DNA of 64,000 bases from Paeniglutamicibacter sulfureus (GTDB lineage: Bacteria > Actinomycetota > Actinomycetes > Actinomycetales > Micrococcaceae). Position 1 is the stretch's first letter; every line of letters begins with the position of its first letter. The position numbers and the translations under genes are program-made. Positions 16,991 through 25,843 of the stretch are shown here, in pieces. Location of the stretch: positions 372,001 through 436,000 of the forward strand of contig NZ_BAAAWO010000001.1 in assembly GCF_039535115.1 (NCBI RefSeq), read 5' to 3'. The notes under the pieces were generated by a model. The model had not been told where the DNA came from. It saw nothing but the letters and a program-made list of their open reading frames with translations, and did no database searches.

Positions 16991-17018
16991 TGTGGGAACG
17001 ATGTCCTCGCTTCAGACA

Positions 17019-17034
17019 CCGTCATCCCCTCCAA
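17019..17034 (+). repeat. Right 16-bp direct repeat (copy of the tRNA-Gly 3' end)
   Basis: CCGTCATCCCCTCCAA, identical to 15522-15537. It carries no tRNA body and is the duplicated target left by insertion. It leads straight into the tRNA's displaced terminator. Confidence 0.85.
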
Positions 17035-17035
17035 T

Positions 17036-17080
17036 AAAGAGTGATTTGGTTCCCCGGGAACCAGGTCGCTCTTTTTCTTT
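17036..17080 (+). terminator. Rho-independent terminator, originally of tRNA-Gly
   Basis: A 19-bp stem (AAAGAGTGATTTGGTTCCC with its complement, three G-T pairs) closes on one unpaired C (the real loop will be larger) and is followed by CTTTTTCTTT. Removing the insertion element would place it two bases after the tRNA-Gly CCA, so it is the ancestral tRNA terminator. Now it lies at the far side of the element. Confidence 0.85.
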
Positions 17081-17358
17081 CCCCGAGCAATGGGGTCCCG
17101 CCCCCAGTGCCGAATTGTGACGTCGGTCCCTTTTCGCCCGGCGGGGCGGCGACACGTAGGTTTTTTGGTTTCCCCCCAGGCATCGCGACCCCCGAAAACT
17201 GTGGCGATCCGGGGCTTTTCCCCATGCGAAAGCACGAATTTTGTTTTCCCGCGTTTGCTTGTATGGTTGTTCCGCGCCGTCGACGAAATCCAAACTTCTG
17301 GTTGACGGGCCGATTAGTGAAAACTTGTTTATTTTGCATAGACTGTTTCAGCACTTAT
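17081..17358. other. Spacer before tRNA-Pro, lower GC, no gene seen
   Basis: About 280 bases with more A/T than its surroundings and no credible coding frame. Just before tRNA-Pro there is TTGACG at 17302-17307 and TAGACT at 17339-17344; the latter, 14 bases before the tRNA, is a plausible -10 box but its -35 partner is unclear. Confidence 0.4.
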
Positions 17359-17433
17359 CGGGGTGTAGCTCAGCTTGGCTAGAGCGCGCGCTTTGGGAGC
17401 GTGAGGTCGCAGGTTCGAATCCTGTCACCCCGA
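17359..17433 (+). tRNA. tRNA-Pro (anticodon TGG)
   Basis: 75 bases with acceptor stem CGGGGTG/CACCCCG, anticodon loop CTTTGGG (anticodon TGG, reading CCA and other CCN codons), TTCGAATC T-loop and discriminator A. CCA is not encoded. The first pair C1-G72 is typical of bacterial tRNA-Pro. Confidence 0.97.
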
Positions 17434-17441
17434 CTCTGTAC

Positions 17442-17478
17442 CTTCAACCCCGTAACGGTTACCGTTACGGGGTTGAAG
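17442..17478. terminator. Perfect inverted repeat between tRNA-Pro and tig
   Basis: CTTCAACCCCGTAACGG and its exact complement form a 17-bp stem with a TTA loop, starting nine bases after tRNA-Pro and ending 41 bases before the tig start. There is no T-tract. It could end the tRNA transcript or sit in the tig leader. Confidence 0.6.
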
Positions 17479-17519
17479 TCCAGCTCAGACCAAACATCAC
17501 ACACCAGGAGTACACCGCT

Positions 17520-18893
17520 GTGAAGAGCGCCGTCGAAACCCTCACCCCCACCCGGGTCAAGCTCACCGTTGAAGTTCCCTATGATGAACTGAAGCCGCGC
17601 ATTGCTGAGGCCTACAAGACCATCGCCAAGCAGATCCAGGTTCCCGGCTTCCGCGCCGGAAAAGTCCCGTCCCGCTTGATTGATCAGCGCGTTGGCCGTG
17701 GCTACGTCCTGGAAACTGCCATCAACGAAGGCATGAACACCTACTACCAGCAGGCCGTCACCGAGAACGAAATCGTTCCGCTCTCGCGCCCCGAGGTCGA
17801 AATCACCGAGCAGCCTTCCGCCGAGGTTGCAGGCGAAGGCCAGCTGGCCTTCCAGGTCGAGATCGACATCCGTCCGAGCATCGAACTGCCGGACTACAAG
17901 GGCCTGGAAGTCACCGTTGAAGCCGCCGAAGCCGGTGACGCCGACATCGAGAAGGCACTGGATGACCTGCGCGGCCGCTTCGGCACGCTCAAGACCATCG
18001 AGCGCCCGGCAGCCGACCAGGACTTCATCACACTGGACCTGACCGCATCGGTCGAGGGCGAAGAGGTCGACTCGGCCACCGGCCTGTCCTACCAGGTTGG
18101 CTCCGGCACCATGCTCGAGGGCATGGACGAGGCAGTCACCGGCCTGTCCGCAGGCGAAGACGCCACGTTCGTCACCAAGCTGGCCGGTGGCGAGCACGCA
18201 GGTGCCGACGCACAGGTCAAGGTCACCGTCACCGCCGTCAAGGAGCGCGAGCTTCCCGAGGCCAACGACGACTTTGCCCAGCTGGCTTCCGAATTCGACA
18301 CCATGGCCGAGCTGCGCGAGTCCCTCGCCAAGGATGCCGCCGAGTCCAAGGTCATGGACCAGGGGGTTGCTGCCCGCGACCTCGTCCTGGACAAGCTCAT
18401 GGAGCTCGTCGAGGTTCCGGTTCCGGAATCCGTCATCACCGAGCAGGTCGAGCAGCACTTCGAGCAGGGCGCCCACAACGAGGGTGAAGAGCACGACACC
18501 GAAGAGCACCGCACCGAGGTTCGCGAGAACACCGCCAAGGCCTTCAAGAACGAGATCGTGCTCGACGCCGTCGCCGAAGCAGAGAAGATTGGCGTTGCCC
18601 AGTCCGAACTGATCGACTACATCGTCCAGACCGCCGGCCAGTACGGCATGGACCCGAACCAGTTCGCCCAGATGCTCGACGGCGCCGGCCAGGTCCCGAT
18701 GCTGGTTGGCGAAGTCCGCCGCCGCAAGGCCCTTGCCAAGGTCCTGGAGCTGGCTGTTGTCACCGACAGCAACGGCAGCGTCGTTGACCTGAGCGACTTC
18801 GTGCGCCCGGCAGGCGAAGAAGAAGAGGGCTCCGCATCGTCGGCCTCCTCGGCTTCCTCCGCCTCCTCGGCATCGGCAGCATCCGCCAAGTAG
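17520..18893 (+). CDS. tig: Trigger factor
   Basis: A 457-residue ribosome-associated chaperone and peptidyl-prolyl isomerase that meets nascent chains at the exit tunnel. The N-terminal ribosome-binding domain contains [16 protein letters not shown]; the FKBP-type PPIase domain spans about 155-240 ([17 protein letters not shown]); the rest is the C-terminal chaperone cradle (ending around [12 protein letters not shown]). The start is a GTG at 17520 with AGGAG nine bases upstream. After the cradle comes an acidic EEEEGS and then a 20-residue Ser/Ala-only tail ending in Lys. It is upstream of clpP1 but separated by a terminator. Confidence 0.97.
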   Translation: MKSAVETLTPTRVKLTVEVPYDELKPRIAEAYKTIAKQIQVPGFRAGKVPSRLIDQRVGRGYVLETAINEGMNTYYQQAVTENEIVPLSRPEVEITEQPSAEVAGEGQLAFQVEIDIRPSIELPDYKGLEVTVEAAEAGDADIEKALDDLRGRFGTLKTIERPAADQDFITLDLTASVEGEEVDSATGLSYQVGSGTMLEGMDEAVTGLSAGEDATFVTKLAGGEHAGADAQVKVTVTAVKERELPEANDDFAQLASEFDTMAELRESLAKDAAESKVMDQGVAARDLVLDKLMELVEVPVPESVITEQVEQHFEQGAHNEGEEHDTEEHRTEVRENTAKAFKNEIVLDAVAEAEKIGVAQSELIDYIVQTAGQYGMDPNQFAQMLDGAGQVPMLVGEVRRRKALAKVLELAVVTDSNGSVVDLSDFVRPAGEEEEGSASSASSASSASSASAASAK

Positions 18894-18925
18894 CGCGGCG
18901 CCGCTGACGCGGCATTGGATTCCCA

Positions 18926-18967
18926 GGCGCGGAGCCACCTGCAAAAGGTGGCTCCGCGCCTGCTTTT
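18926..18967 (+). terminator. Rho-independent terminator after tig
   Basis: A perfect 15-bp stem (GGCGCGGAGCCACCT and complement), GCAAA loop and TGCTTTT tail, 33 bases past the tig stop. It separates tig from the clp genes. Confidence 0.88.
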
Positions 18968-19142
18968 AACCCCTCTTTTAAGCCCACGGCGATGGCTGCC
19001 CCGCGCACCATGCGCCGACAGCGAACAGCTGCCCCTGCGCCGCCAAAGTCGCTGGCCAAGGCAGTAATGTTCAAGGAAGTAAAGAGCCAGTGGCCCGACG
19101 GACAGAACATCGGGGCACGGCATCACGGAGAGGTATCAGAAC

Positions 19143-19763
19143 ATGTCCAGTGACTCCCGCACTCCCACGATGGCTTCGGTAGATCCGGCCAATCGCGAGG
19201 ACTACATCTACAATCGACTCCTCAAGGAGCGGATCATCTGGCTCGGCTCGGAAGTCCGAGACGACAACGCCAATGCGATCTGCTCGCAGTTGCTCCTGCT
19301 CTCCGCGGAAGACCCGGAGAAGGACATCTACCTGTACATCAACTCCCCGGGTGGTTCCATCACCGCGGGCATGGCGATCTACGACACCATGCAGTACATC
19401 CCCAACGATGTCGTCACCGTGGCCACCGGCCTGGCAGCTTCCATGGGCCAGTTCCTGCTGTCCTCGGGCACCCCGGGCAAGCGCTACGCCACCCCGAATG
19501 CCCGCATCCTGATGCACCAGCCGTCCGGCGGCATTGGCGGCACCGCTTCGGACATCCGCATCCAGGCCGAGCTGATCCTTCACATGAAGAAGATCATGAG
19601 CGAGCTGACCGCTGCGCAGACCGGCCAGACCGTCGACACCATTCTGAAGGACAACGAGCGCGACAAGTGGTTCACCGCCACAGACGGCCTCGAATACGGC
19701 TTCTTTGACCACATCGCCCAGTCCTCCGGCATCGTCTCCGGTGGCGGCGGGGTCGCGAAGTAA
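19143..19763 (+). CDS. clpP1: ATP-dependent Clp protease proteolytic subunit 1
   Basis: A 206-residue serine protease subunit. The catalytic Ser is in GLAASMGQF (about residue 100), His in ILMHQPSGG (about 125) and Asp in the [20 protein letters not shown] region. It forms heptameric rings and, in actinobacteria, pairs with ClpP2 in a mixed tetradecamer that works with ClpX or ClpC. GAGAGG precedes the ATG. clpP2 follows after 44 bases and clpX further on, in the usual order. Confidence 0.97.
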   Translation: MSSDSRTPTMASVDPANREDYIYNRLLKERIIWLGSEVRDDNANAICSQLLLLSAEDPEKDIYLYINSPGGSITAGMAIYDTMQYIPNDVVTVATGLAASMGQFLLSSGTPGKRYATPNARILMHQPSGGIGGTASDIRIQAELILHMKKIMSELTAAQTGQTVDTILKDNERDKWFTATDGLEYGFFDHIAQSSGIVSGGGGVAK

Positions 19764-19807
19764 CGCGACGGAACCCGGCAGACCTAACTGATTTCCCAGG
19801 AGATACG

Positions 19808-20470
19808 ATGAATTTCACCCCGAATGCCACCTCCGGCGAAATGCCGTCGGCACGCTACATCCTCCCGCAGTTCGAGGAGCGGACCCCCTACGGGTTCAAG
19901 CGCCAGGACCCGTACGCGAAGCTGTTCGAAGACCGCATCATTTTCCTTGGTGCCCAGGTCGACGACGCTTCCGCCGACGACGTCATGGCCCAGCTGCTCG
20001 TCCTGGAGTCCATGGACCCCGAGCGCGACATCACCCTGTACATCAACTCGCCCGGCGGCTCGTTCACGGCGATGACGGCGATCTATGACACGATGCAGTT
20101 CGTGCGCCCCGAGGTGCAGACCGTGTGCCTGGGCCAGGCAGCCAGTGCCGCTGCGGTGCTGCTTGCCGGCGGCACCCCGGGCAAGCGCCTGGCGCTTCCC
20201 AACGCACGGGTGCTGATCCACCAGCCCGCCATGGGCGGCGGCGAACGCGGCACCGCGTCGGACCTGCAGATCCAGGCCGAAGAAGTCATGCGCATGCGCG
20301 CCTGGCTCGAGACGACCCTGGCCGGGCACAGCAACAAGACCGCAGAAGAGGTCGGCAACGACATCGAGCGCGACCTCTACATGACCGCGGCCGAGGCCAA
20401 GGTTTACGGATTGATCGACGAGGTCCTGACCCCGCGCAAGATCAAGTCCCAGGGCAGCATCGCCCACTAA
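19808..20470 (+). CDS. clpP2: ATP-dependent Clp protease proteolytic subunit 2
   Basis: A 220-residue second ClpP subunit. The catalytic Ser is in [11 protein letters not shown], His in [10 protein letters not shown] and Asp in the [21 protein letters not shown] segment. A longer N-terminal region than ClpP1 ([20 protein letters not shown]) is typical of actinobacterial ClpP2, whose face docks the ATPase. CCAGGAG lies just before the ATG. Tandem with clpP1, so probably co-transcribed. Confidence 0.97.
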   Translation: MNFTPNATSGEMPSARYILPQFEERTPYGFKRQDPYAKLFEDRIIFLGAQVDDASADDVMAQLLVLESMDPERDITLYINSPGGSFTAMTAIYDTMQFVRPEVQTVCLGQAASAAAVLLAGGTPGKRLALPNARVLIHQPAMGGGERGTASDLQIQAEEVMRMRAWLETTLAGHSNKTAEEVGNDIERDLYMTAAEAKVYGLIDEVLTPRKIKSQGSIAH

Positions 20471-20634
20471 GGCGGGACACGGCGAACGGGCTGCTGTTGC
20501 GGGGCGCGAAATAAGCGCACCACGGGCCGCCCGTTCGCCCATTCTGTCGGCACTCTGTCATAGAGTTAAGGCAGTTCAGCATTTCCGGTTCTCTCGGGCC
20601 GGTCTTACCGGTACCAGATAAGGGGACCAAATCG

Positions 20635-21927
20635 ATGGCACGCATGGGTGAAGGGTCTGATCTGCTCAAGTGTTCCTTCTGTGGCAAGAGCCAGAAGCAG
20701 GTTCGCAAGCTGATCGCCGGCCATGGCGTCTACATCTGCACCGAGTGCATTGAACTCTGCAACGAGATCATCGAGGAAGAGCTCGCCGAGGTCGAAGAGG
20801 GCGTCGACTTCGAATTGCCCAAGCCGAAGGAAATCTTCGACTCCCTGCAGGAATACGTCATCGGCCAAGAGGGCGCCAAGCGCTCGTTGGCGGTGGCCGT
20901 CTACAACCACTACAAGCGCATCCAGGGCGGCGCTGCAGCCAAGTCCGTTGCGGCGCTTTCGGACTCGAACTCCCTCGACGAGGTCGAGGTGGCCAAGTCC
21001 AACATCCTGCTGATCGGGCCCACCGGCTGCGGCAAGACCTACCTGGCCCAGACGCTGGCCCGCCGGCTAAACGTCCCCTTCGCCGTCGCCGATGCCACCT
21101 CGCTCACCGAGGCCGGATACGTCGGCGAGGACGTCGAAAACATCCTGCTCAAGCTTATCCAGGCAGCGGACTATGACGTCAAGAAGGCCGAACAGGGCAT
21201 CATCTACATCGACGAGATCGATAAGATCTCCCGCAAGAGCGAAAATCCCTCAATCACCCGGGACGTCTCGGGCGAAGGGGTCCAGCAGGCACTGCTGAAG
21301 ATCCTCGAGGGCACCGTTGCGGCGGTTCCGCCGCAAGGCGGCCGCAAGCATCCGCACCAGGAATTCATCCAACTGGACACCACCAACGTGCTGTTCATCG
21401 TTGCGGGCGCCTTCGCAGGTCTCGAGGAGATCATCTCCTCGCGCGCAGGACGCAAGGGGATCGGCTTCGGCGCACCGCTGTCGGCGTTGAAGTCCGAGGC
21501 TGCGTCATATGCCGACGTCCGCCCGGAAGACTTGTTGAAGTTCGGCCTCATCCCGGAATTCATCGGCCGGCTGCCGGTGATCAGCACGGTGGAAAAGCTG
21601 GACCGGGAGTCCCTTATCAAGATCCTGTCGGAGCCCAAGAATGCGCTGATCAAGCAATACCAAAAGATGTTCCGCATGGACGGTGTTGAGCTGACCTTTG
21701 AGCTGGGCGCCTTGGAAGCCATCGCAGACCTCGCGCTTGCCCGGGACACCGGTGCCCGCGGGCTGCGCGCAATCCTGGAGGAAACCCTCAGCGCCACCAT
21801 GTTCGAAATGCCGAGCCGCGACGATGTCGTCGAGGTCGTCATCACCAGCGACGTGGTGCTCAACGGGGCGGATCCGTCACTGATTTCCGCGCAGGTCGCC
21901 GACAAACGCGGCAAAAAGTCCGCTTAG
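20635..21927 (+). CDS. clpX: ATP-dependent Clp protease ATP-binding subunit ClpX
   Basis: A 430-residue AAA+ unfoldase. The N-terminal zinc-binding domain has Cys13 and Cys16 (CSFC) and Cys35 and Cys38 (CTEC), used for substrate and adaptor binding. Walker A is GPTGCGKT near residue 127, Walker B IIYIDEID near 188, and [12 protein letters not shown] is the sensor region. It unfolds tagged proteins and feeds them to ClpP1P2. It is 164 bases downstream of clpP2, so it may have its own promoter. The start ATG is 20635; ATG at 20644 is the only close alternative. Confidence 0.97.
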   Translation: MARMGEGSDLLKCSFCGKSQKQVRKLIAGHGVYICTECIELCNEIIEEELAEVEEGVDFELPKPKEIFDSLQEYVIGQEGAKRSLAVAVYNHYKRIQGGAAAKSVAALSDSNSLDEVEVAKSNILLIGPTGCGKTYLAQTLARRLNVPFAVADATSLTEAGYVGEDVENILLKLIQAADYDVKKAEQGIIYIDEIDKISRKSENPSITRDVSGEGVQQALLKILEGTVAAVPPQGGRKHPHQEFIQLDTTNVLFIVAGAFAGLEEIISSRAGRKGIGFGAPLSALKSEAASYADVRPEDLLKFGLIPEFIGRLPVISTVEKLDRESLIKILSEPKNALIKQYQKMFRMDGVELTFELGALEAIADLALARDTGARGLRAILEETLSATMFEMPSRDDVVEVVITSDVVLNGADPSLISAQVADKRGKKSA

Positions 21928-22011
21928 TACTTGACTTGTTCACTCCGGGCTCCGCACCAACGCGATGTCCCGGACCTTGAACCCTTGCCATTGATTTAAA
22001 GGAGATGCACG

Positions 22012-22635
22012 TTGTCCGAGAAGACTCACGTTGATTTTTGGTTTGACCCGGCCTGCCCCTTTGCCTGGGCGACGTCCCGCTGGGTCCTCGAGGTTGAGAA
22101 GGTGCGTGACATCGAGGTTGCTTGGCATGTGATGTCGCTTTCGGTGCTCAACGACGGTCGCGAGGGCCTGAGCGACGATTACCGCGATTTCGTGGCCAAG
22201 GGCTGGGGCCCGGTCCGCGTGCTCATCGCCGCCGCCCAGAAGCACGGCGACGCGGTGCTCGGCGATCTCTACACCGCCATGGGCGAGATGCTGCACCACG
22301 AAAAGGTTGCGGACTACAGCGAGGTCATTTCCCGCGCACTGGCCAAGGCCGGGCTGGAACCGGAATTGGCCGATGCGGCGAACGGGACCGAGTTTGACGA
22401 GGCACTGAAGTCGAGCCACGAAGACGGGATCTCCCGAGTCGGCCAGGACGTCGGCACGCCCGTCATGGCGCTAAACGGCACCGCATTCTTCGGTCCGGTC
22501 ATTACGCGGGTTCCCTCCGGCGAAGAGGCCGGCAAGATCTTCGATGCCGCCGTCGGCCTGGCGTCGTACCCGTACTTCTTCGAAATCAAGCGCAGCCGCA
22601 CCGAGAGCCCGCAGTTCGACGTCGAAGCCAACTGA
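22012..22635 (+). CDS. DsbA-fold mycothiol-dependent reductase-like protein (Rv2466c family) with CPFA site
   Basis: A 207-residue thioredoxin-fold protein with a helical insertion. It matches the Mtb Rv2466c pattern closely: VDFWFDPACPFAWATSRW, VMSLSVLNDGREGLSDDYR, GEDVGTP-type cis-Pro loop (VGQDVGTPVMALNG) and FFEIKRSRTESPQFD. Rv2466c is a mycothiol-dependent reductase with a CPWC motif; here the motif is Cys15-Pro-Phe-Ala18, so the second cysteine is missing. A one-cysteine mechanism with mycothiol would be needed. The start is TTG at 22012 with AAAGGAG seven bases upstream; the nearby ATG is out of frame. In Mtb the homologue lies beside pepN and rpiB; here it follows clpX. Confidence 0.88.
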   Translation: MSEKTHVDFWFDPACPFAWATSRWVLEVEKVRDIEVAWHVMSLSVLNDGREGLSDDYRDFVAKGWGPVRVLIAAAQKHGDAVLGDLYTAMGEMLHHEKVADYSEVISRALAKAGLEPELADAANGTEFDEALKSSHEDGISRVGQDVGTPVMALNGTAFFGPVITRVPSGEEAGKIFDAAVGLASYPYFFEIKRSRTESPQFDVEAN

Positions 22636-23010
22636 CCTGAAAATCCTGTCAATGGCCCCAAGGACCAATGTTTTCAGCAGGGGACCGGAGCAAACCTCAA
22701 AGTTTGCCCCAGTCCCTTGCCGGTCTCCGGGGCAGGGCGTATAAAAGTAATACGCATCACTACCGGAATGATGCTGAACAAAAACCGAATTCGCGGTGAC
22801 GAGCTATTGGAATCTCTTCTAGCTCGGCTGCAGCAGCGAAGCAGCAAGACCCACGCAACGAGGATTTTGTTCGGTTCTCTAAATCAACGCTGTACGAGAA
22901 CCAACACCGAGTCGAAGCCCCTCCGACATTAGTTTGTCAGCCGAAGGGGCTTCCCCTCTGTCTGCCGCCAGGTGCGATGTCGGAGGAGGGGACGGTCCCG
23001 GATGAAAGGA
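22636..23010. other. AT-richer intergenic stretch between the reductase and valS
   Basis: About 375 bases. The part at 22740-22930 is clearly lower in GC than the window and uses codons unlike the host. It includes a possible 54-codon frame from ATG 22767 (MMLNKNRIRGDELLESLLAR...), which I do not recognise and cannot support as a gene. GCGTAT/ATACGC flank a short loop at 22736-22755. It may be a remnant of acquired DNA. Confidence 0.4.
22914..22953 (+). terminator. Terminator-like hairpin
   Basis: GAAGCCCCT (22914-22922) pairs with AGGGGCTTC (22945-22953) around a 22-base loop that holds a further short GAC/GTC pairing. It lies at the end of the AT-richer stretch. The T-tract is weak. Confidence 0.5.
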
Positions 23011-23057
23011 CGAGGGCGCCGTGCCCCACCCGCGGGGTGGGGCACGGCGCCCTCGTT
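23011..23057 (-). terminator. Terminator of valS
   Basis: A perfect 22-bp stem with a three-base GCG loop, ending 24 bases past the valS stop codon on the minus strand, followed there by CCTTTCAT. One of the longest perfect hairpins in the window. Confidence 0.8.
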
Positions 23058-23080
23058 GCCGGGACCCCGGCACATGGAAG

Positions 23081-25708
23081 CTAGGCCTGCACGGTGTCCT
23101 CGGCCGGTGCCAGCACCACGTCGCTGACCGTCAGGTCCCCGTCGGCGGCAACCAAGGTCATGTCCTTGGCGTTACCGGCGGCCAACAGGTCGCCCAGTCC
23201 GCTGCGCAACAATTCCAGGGTGGCCTCGGGCGCGGAAATCACGCCGGAGAGCACCTCGGTGCGCTGCTTGACCTTGGCCTCGGACTTTGCCTTTCGGATG
23301 CCCGAGAGAGCCTCGCCGACGATCGGCAGCACTGCGGTGTTGGCGCCTTCGACGGCGCCGACCAGATGGGCGGAACCGGGCCATGGGGCGCGGTGGACAG
23401 ATCCGGCACGCCACCAACCCCAGACCTCTTCGGTGGCGAAGGGCAAGAACGGGGCAAAGAGGCGCAGCACCGAATCCAGCGTGGTGGCCAGGGTGGCAAG
23501 CACCGATGCCTGTTCCGCGTCGCCGCGGGCACCGTAGGCACGGTCCTTGATCAGCTCCACGTAGTCGTCGGTGAACGACCAGAAGAACGACTCGGTGATG
23601 TCCAGTGCACGCGCGTAGTCGTAGGCATCGAAGGCGCGGGAGGCGTCGTCGATGACCTGGGACAGGCGGGCGAGCAGGGACTTGTCCAGCCCGTTGGTGA
23701 TGACCGAGGCGTCGCCGGCGATGACGTTCGCTTCGGTGGCGCCCAGGTTCAGCACGAACTTGGAAGCGTTGAGGATCTTGATCGCCAGGCGGCGGCCGAT
23801 CTTCATCTGGTTGATCTCGTACGCGGTGTCCGCGCCCAGCTTGGCGCTGGCCGCCCAGTAGCGAACGGCGTCGGAGCCGTAGTCGTTGAGCACGTCGGTG
23901 GGGACCACCACGTTGCCCTTGGACTTGGACATCTTCTTGCGGTCCGGATCCAGGATCCAGCCCGAGATCGCCGCGTGCTTCCACGGGGCCACGTCGTGCA
24001 GCGCGTCGGCGCGCACTGCGGAGGAGAAGAGCCATGTGCGGATGATGTCGTGGCCCTGCGGGCGCAGGTCGAACGGGAAGACCTTGTTGAAGAAGTCCGT
24101 ATCGCGGGACCAGCGGCCCACGATCTGCGGGGTCAGCGAGCTGGTGGCCCAGGTGTCGAGCACGTCGGCGTCTCCCACGAAGCCGCCGGCTTCGTTGCGC
24201 TGGGATTCCTCGTAGCCCGGTGCCACGTCCGCGGCCGGGTCGACCGGCAGCATTTCGTCGGTGGGCAGGATCGGGTTCTCGTAGTCGGGTTCCCCGGCCG
24301 CATCCAGCGGGTACCAGACCGGCACCGGCACGCCGAAGAAGCGCTGGCGGGAGACCAGCCAGTCGCCGTTCAGGCCCGAGATCCAGTTCTCGTAGCGCGA
24401 GCGCATGAAGGCTGGGTGGAACTCGATCTGCTCGCCGCGCTTGATGAGGCGCTCGCGGCGTTCCTCGTCGCGCCCGCCGTTGCGGATGTACCACTGGCGG
24501 GAGGAAACGATTTCCAGGGGCTTGTCGCCCTTTTCGAAGAAGTTCACCGGGTGGCTGATCTTCTTCGGCTCGCCGTCGAGCAGGTTGGCGGCGATGAGCA
24601 GCTCGACGACGCCCTCCTTGGCGGAGAACACCGTCTTGCCGGCGATCGCGGCGTATGCCGTACGTCCGGCCTCGGTGGTGATCCACTCCGGGGTCTCGGC
24701 GATGACGCGGCCGTCGCGGCCGATGATGGCCCGGGTCGGCAGCTGCAGTTCGCGCCACCAGGTCACGTCGTTCAGGTCGCCGAAGGTGCAGACCATCGCG
24801 ATGCCCGAGCCCTTGTCCATCTTGGCAAGTGCGTGCGGGAAAACCGTAACCGGAACGTCGAAAAGCGGGGAGGTGACGGTCTTGCCGAAGAGCGGCTTGT
24901 AGCGCTCGTCGTCGGGGTTTGCCACCAGGCCGGCGCAGGCAGCCAGCAGCTCGGGACGGGTGGTCTCGATGAAGACCTGGGTGCCGTCCTCGGCGGTGAA
25001 CGGGTAGCGGTAGTAGGCGCCGGGCACTTCCCGGTCCTCCAGTTCCGCCTGGGCCACCGCGGTGCGGAAGGTGACGTCCCACAGGGTGGGTGCCTCGGCC
25101 ATGTAGGCGTCGCCCTTGGCCAAGTTGGCCAGGAAGCCGCGCTGCGAGACGGAACGCGACACGTCATCGATGGTGCGGTAGGTCAGGTCCCAGTCCACGG
25201 ACAGGCCCAGGGTGGAGAAGAGGTGCTCGAAGACCTTCTCATCCTCGACCGCGAGTTCCTCGCAGAGTTCGATGAAGTTCTTGCGGCTCACGACGTCCCA
25301 GTCGCGCTGGTTCTTCGCCGGGGTCGCCGGGGGACGGTAGCCCTCCACGTGGGCGTACGTCGGGTCGCAGCGCACACCGTAGTAGTTCTGCACACGGCGC
25401 TCGGTGGGCAGGCCGTTGTCGTCCCAGCCCATCGGGTAGAACACGTTCTTGCCGCGCATACGCTGGTAACGGGCCAGCACGTCGGTCTGCGTGTAGGAGA
25501 ACATGTGCCCCACGTGCAGCGAGCCCGAGGCCGTCGGCGGGGGAGTGTCGATCGAGTAGACCTGCTCGCGCGTGGTCTCTGCGTTGAATTTGTAGGTGCC
25601 CTGCTCGCGCCAGCGGGCGCCAAGGCGTTCCTCCAGGCCCTCAAGAGCGGGCTTGTCCGGAACGGAAACGATGACGGGCGTGTCTGTGCCCAAGGTGTCT
25701 TCTGCCAT
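23081..25708 (-). CDS. valS: Valyl-tRNA synthetase
   Basis: An 875-residue class I synthetase that charges tRNA-Val and edits threonine. The HIGH-type motif is LHVGHM near residue 65, followed by GWDDNGLPTERRVQN. The CP1 editing domain occupies the middle, the KMSKS motif is KKMSKSKGN near 590, and the anticodon-binding domain is SFTDDYVELIKDRAYG onward. The C-terminus lacks an obvious long coiled coil, unlike E. coli ValS. ATGs at 25717 and 25708 are both possible; I take MAEDTLGT at 25708. No T-box is seen upstream. Confidence 0.95.
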   Translation of the reverse strand: MAEDTLGTDTPVIVSVPDKPALEGLEERLGARWREQGTYKFNAETTREQVYSIDTPPPTASGSLHVGHMFSYTQTDVLARYQRMRGKNVFYPMGWDDNGLPTERRVQNYYGVRCDPTYAHVEGYRPPATPAKNQRDWDVVSRKNFIELCEELAVEDEKVFEHLFSTLGLSVDWDLTYRTIDDVSRSVSQRGFLANLAKGDAYMAEAPTLWDVTFRTAVAQAELEDREVPGAYYRYPFTAEDGTQVFIETTRPELLAACAGLVANPDDERYKPLFGKTVTSPLFDVPVTVFPHALAKMDKGSGIAMVCTFGDLNDVTWWRELQLPTRAIIGRDGRVIAETPEWITTEAGRTAYAAIAGKTVFSAKEGVVELLIAANLLDGEPKKISHPVNFFEKGDKPLEIVSSRQWYIRNGGRDEERRERLIKRGEQIEFHPAFMRSRYENWISGLNGDWLVSRQRFFGVPVPVWYPLDAAGEPDYENPILPTDEMLPVDPAADVAPGYEESQRNEAGGFVGDADVLDTWATSSLTPQIVGRWSRDTDFFNKVFPFDLRPQGHDIIRTWLFSSAVRADALHDVAPWKHAAISGWILDPDRKKMSKSKGNVVVPTDVLNDYGSDAVRYWAASAKLGADTAYEINQMKIGRRLAIKILNASKFVLNLGATEANVIAGDASVITNGLDKSLLARLSQVIDDASRAFDAYDYARALDITESFFWSFTDDYVELIKDRAYGARGDAEQASVLATLATTLDSVLRLFAPFLPFATEEVWGWWRAGSVHRAPWPGSAHLVGAVEGANTAVLPIVGEALSGIRKAKSEAKVKQRTEVLSGVISAPEATLELLRSGLGDLLAAGNAKDMTLVAADGDLTVSDVVLAPAEDTVQA

Positions 25709-25843
25709 GGGCCCCATTCTTCCATGAGCCCGGGCATTACCCCCAGTCGACCGCGGTTGATGCACGCCACAGGCACACCACAGGCACACCGGGCGGCGCC
25801 CCCGGCGATGCGGTGTGCGCCACCTGCGACGTCGGGGCGGGGT

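Larger units (their letters stand above)
15538..17018. mobile_element. IS481-type insertion sequence
   Basis: A 1481-bp element with one transposase gene on the minus strand, bounded by TGT at the left and ACA at the right, and flanked by a 16-bp direct repeat of the tRNA-Gly 3' end. The terminal inverted repeats are imperfect: after TGT both ends carry an AGG/GGACAT block, and inside it copies of the palindrome-like TGTCCCGCGACA in both subterminal zones. The transposase is complete, so the element may be active. The exact termini are inferred from the direct repeat and the TGT...ACA rule. Confidence 0.85.

Noticed and set aside
15522..17034. Integrative element with attL/attR at tRNA-Gly
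   Set aside because: The 16-bp repeats look like attachment sites, but the interval has only a DDE transposase and no tyrosine or serine integrase or cargo, and it has IS481-type termini. A target duplication explains it better.
25740..25790. Direct repeat CACAGGCACACC next to valS
   Set aside because: Only two short copies in a non-coding gap, with no larger structure; likely chance.
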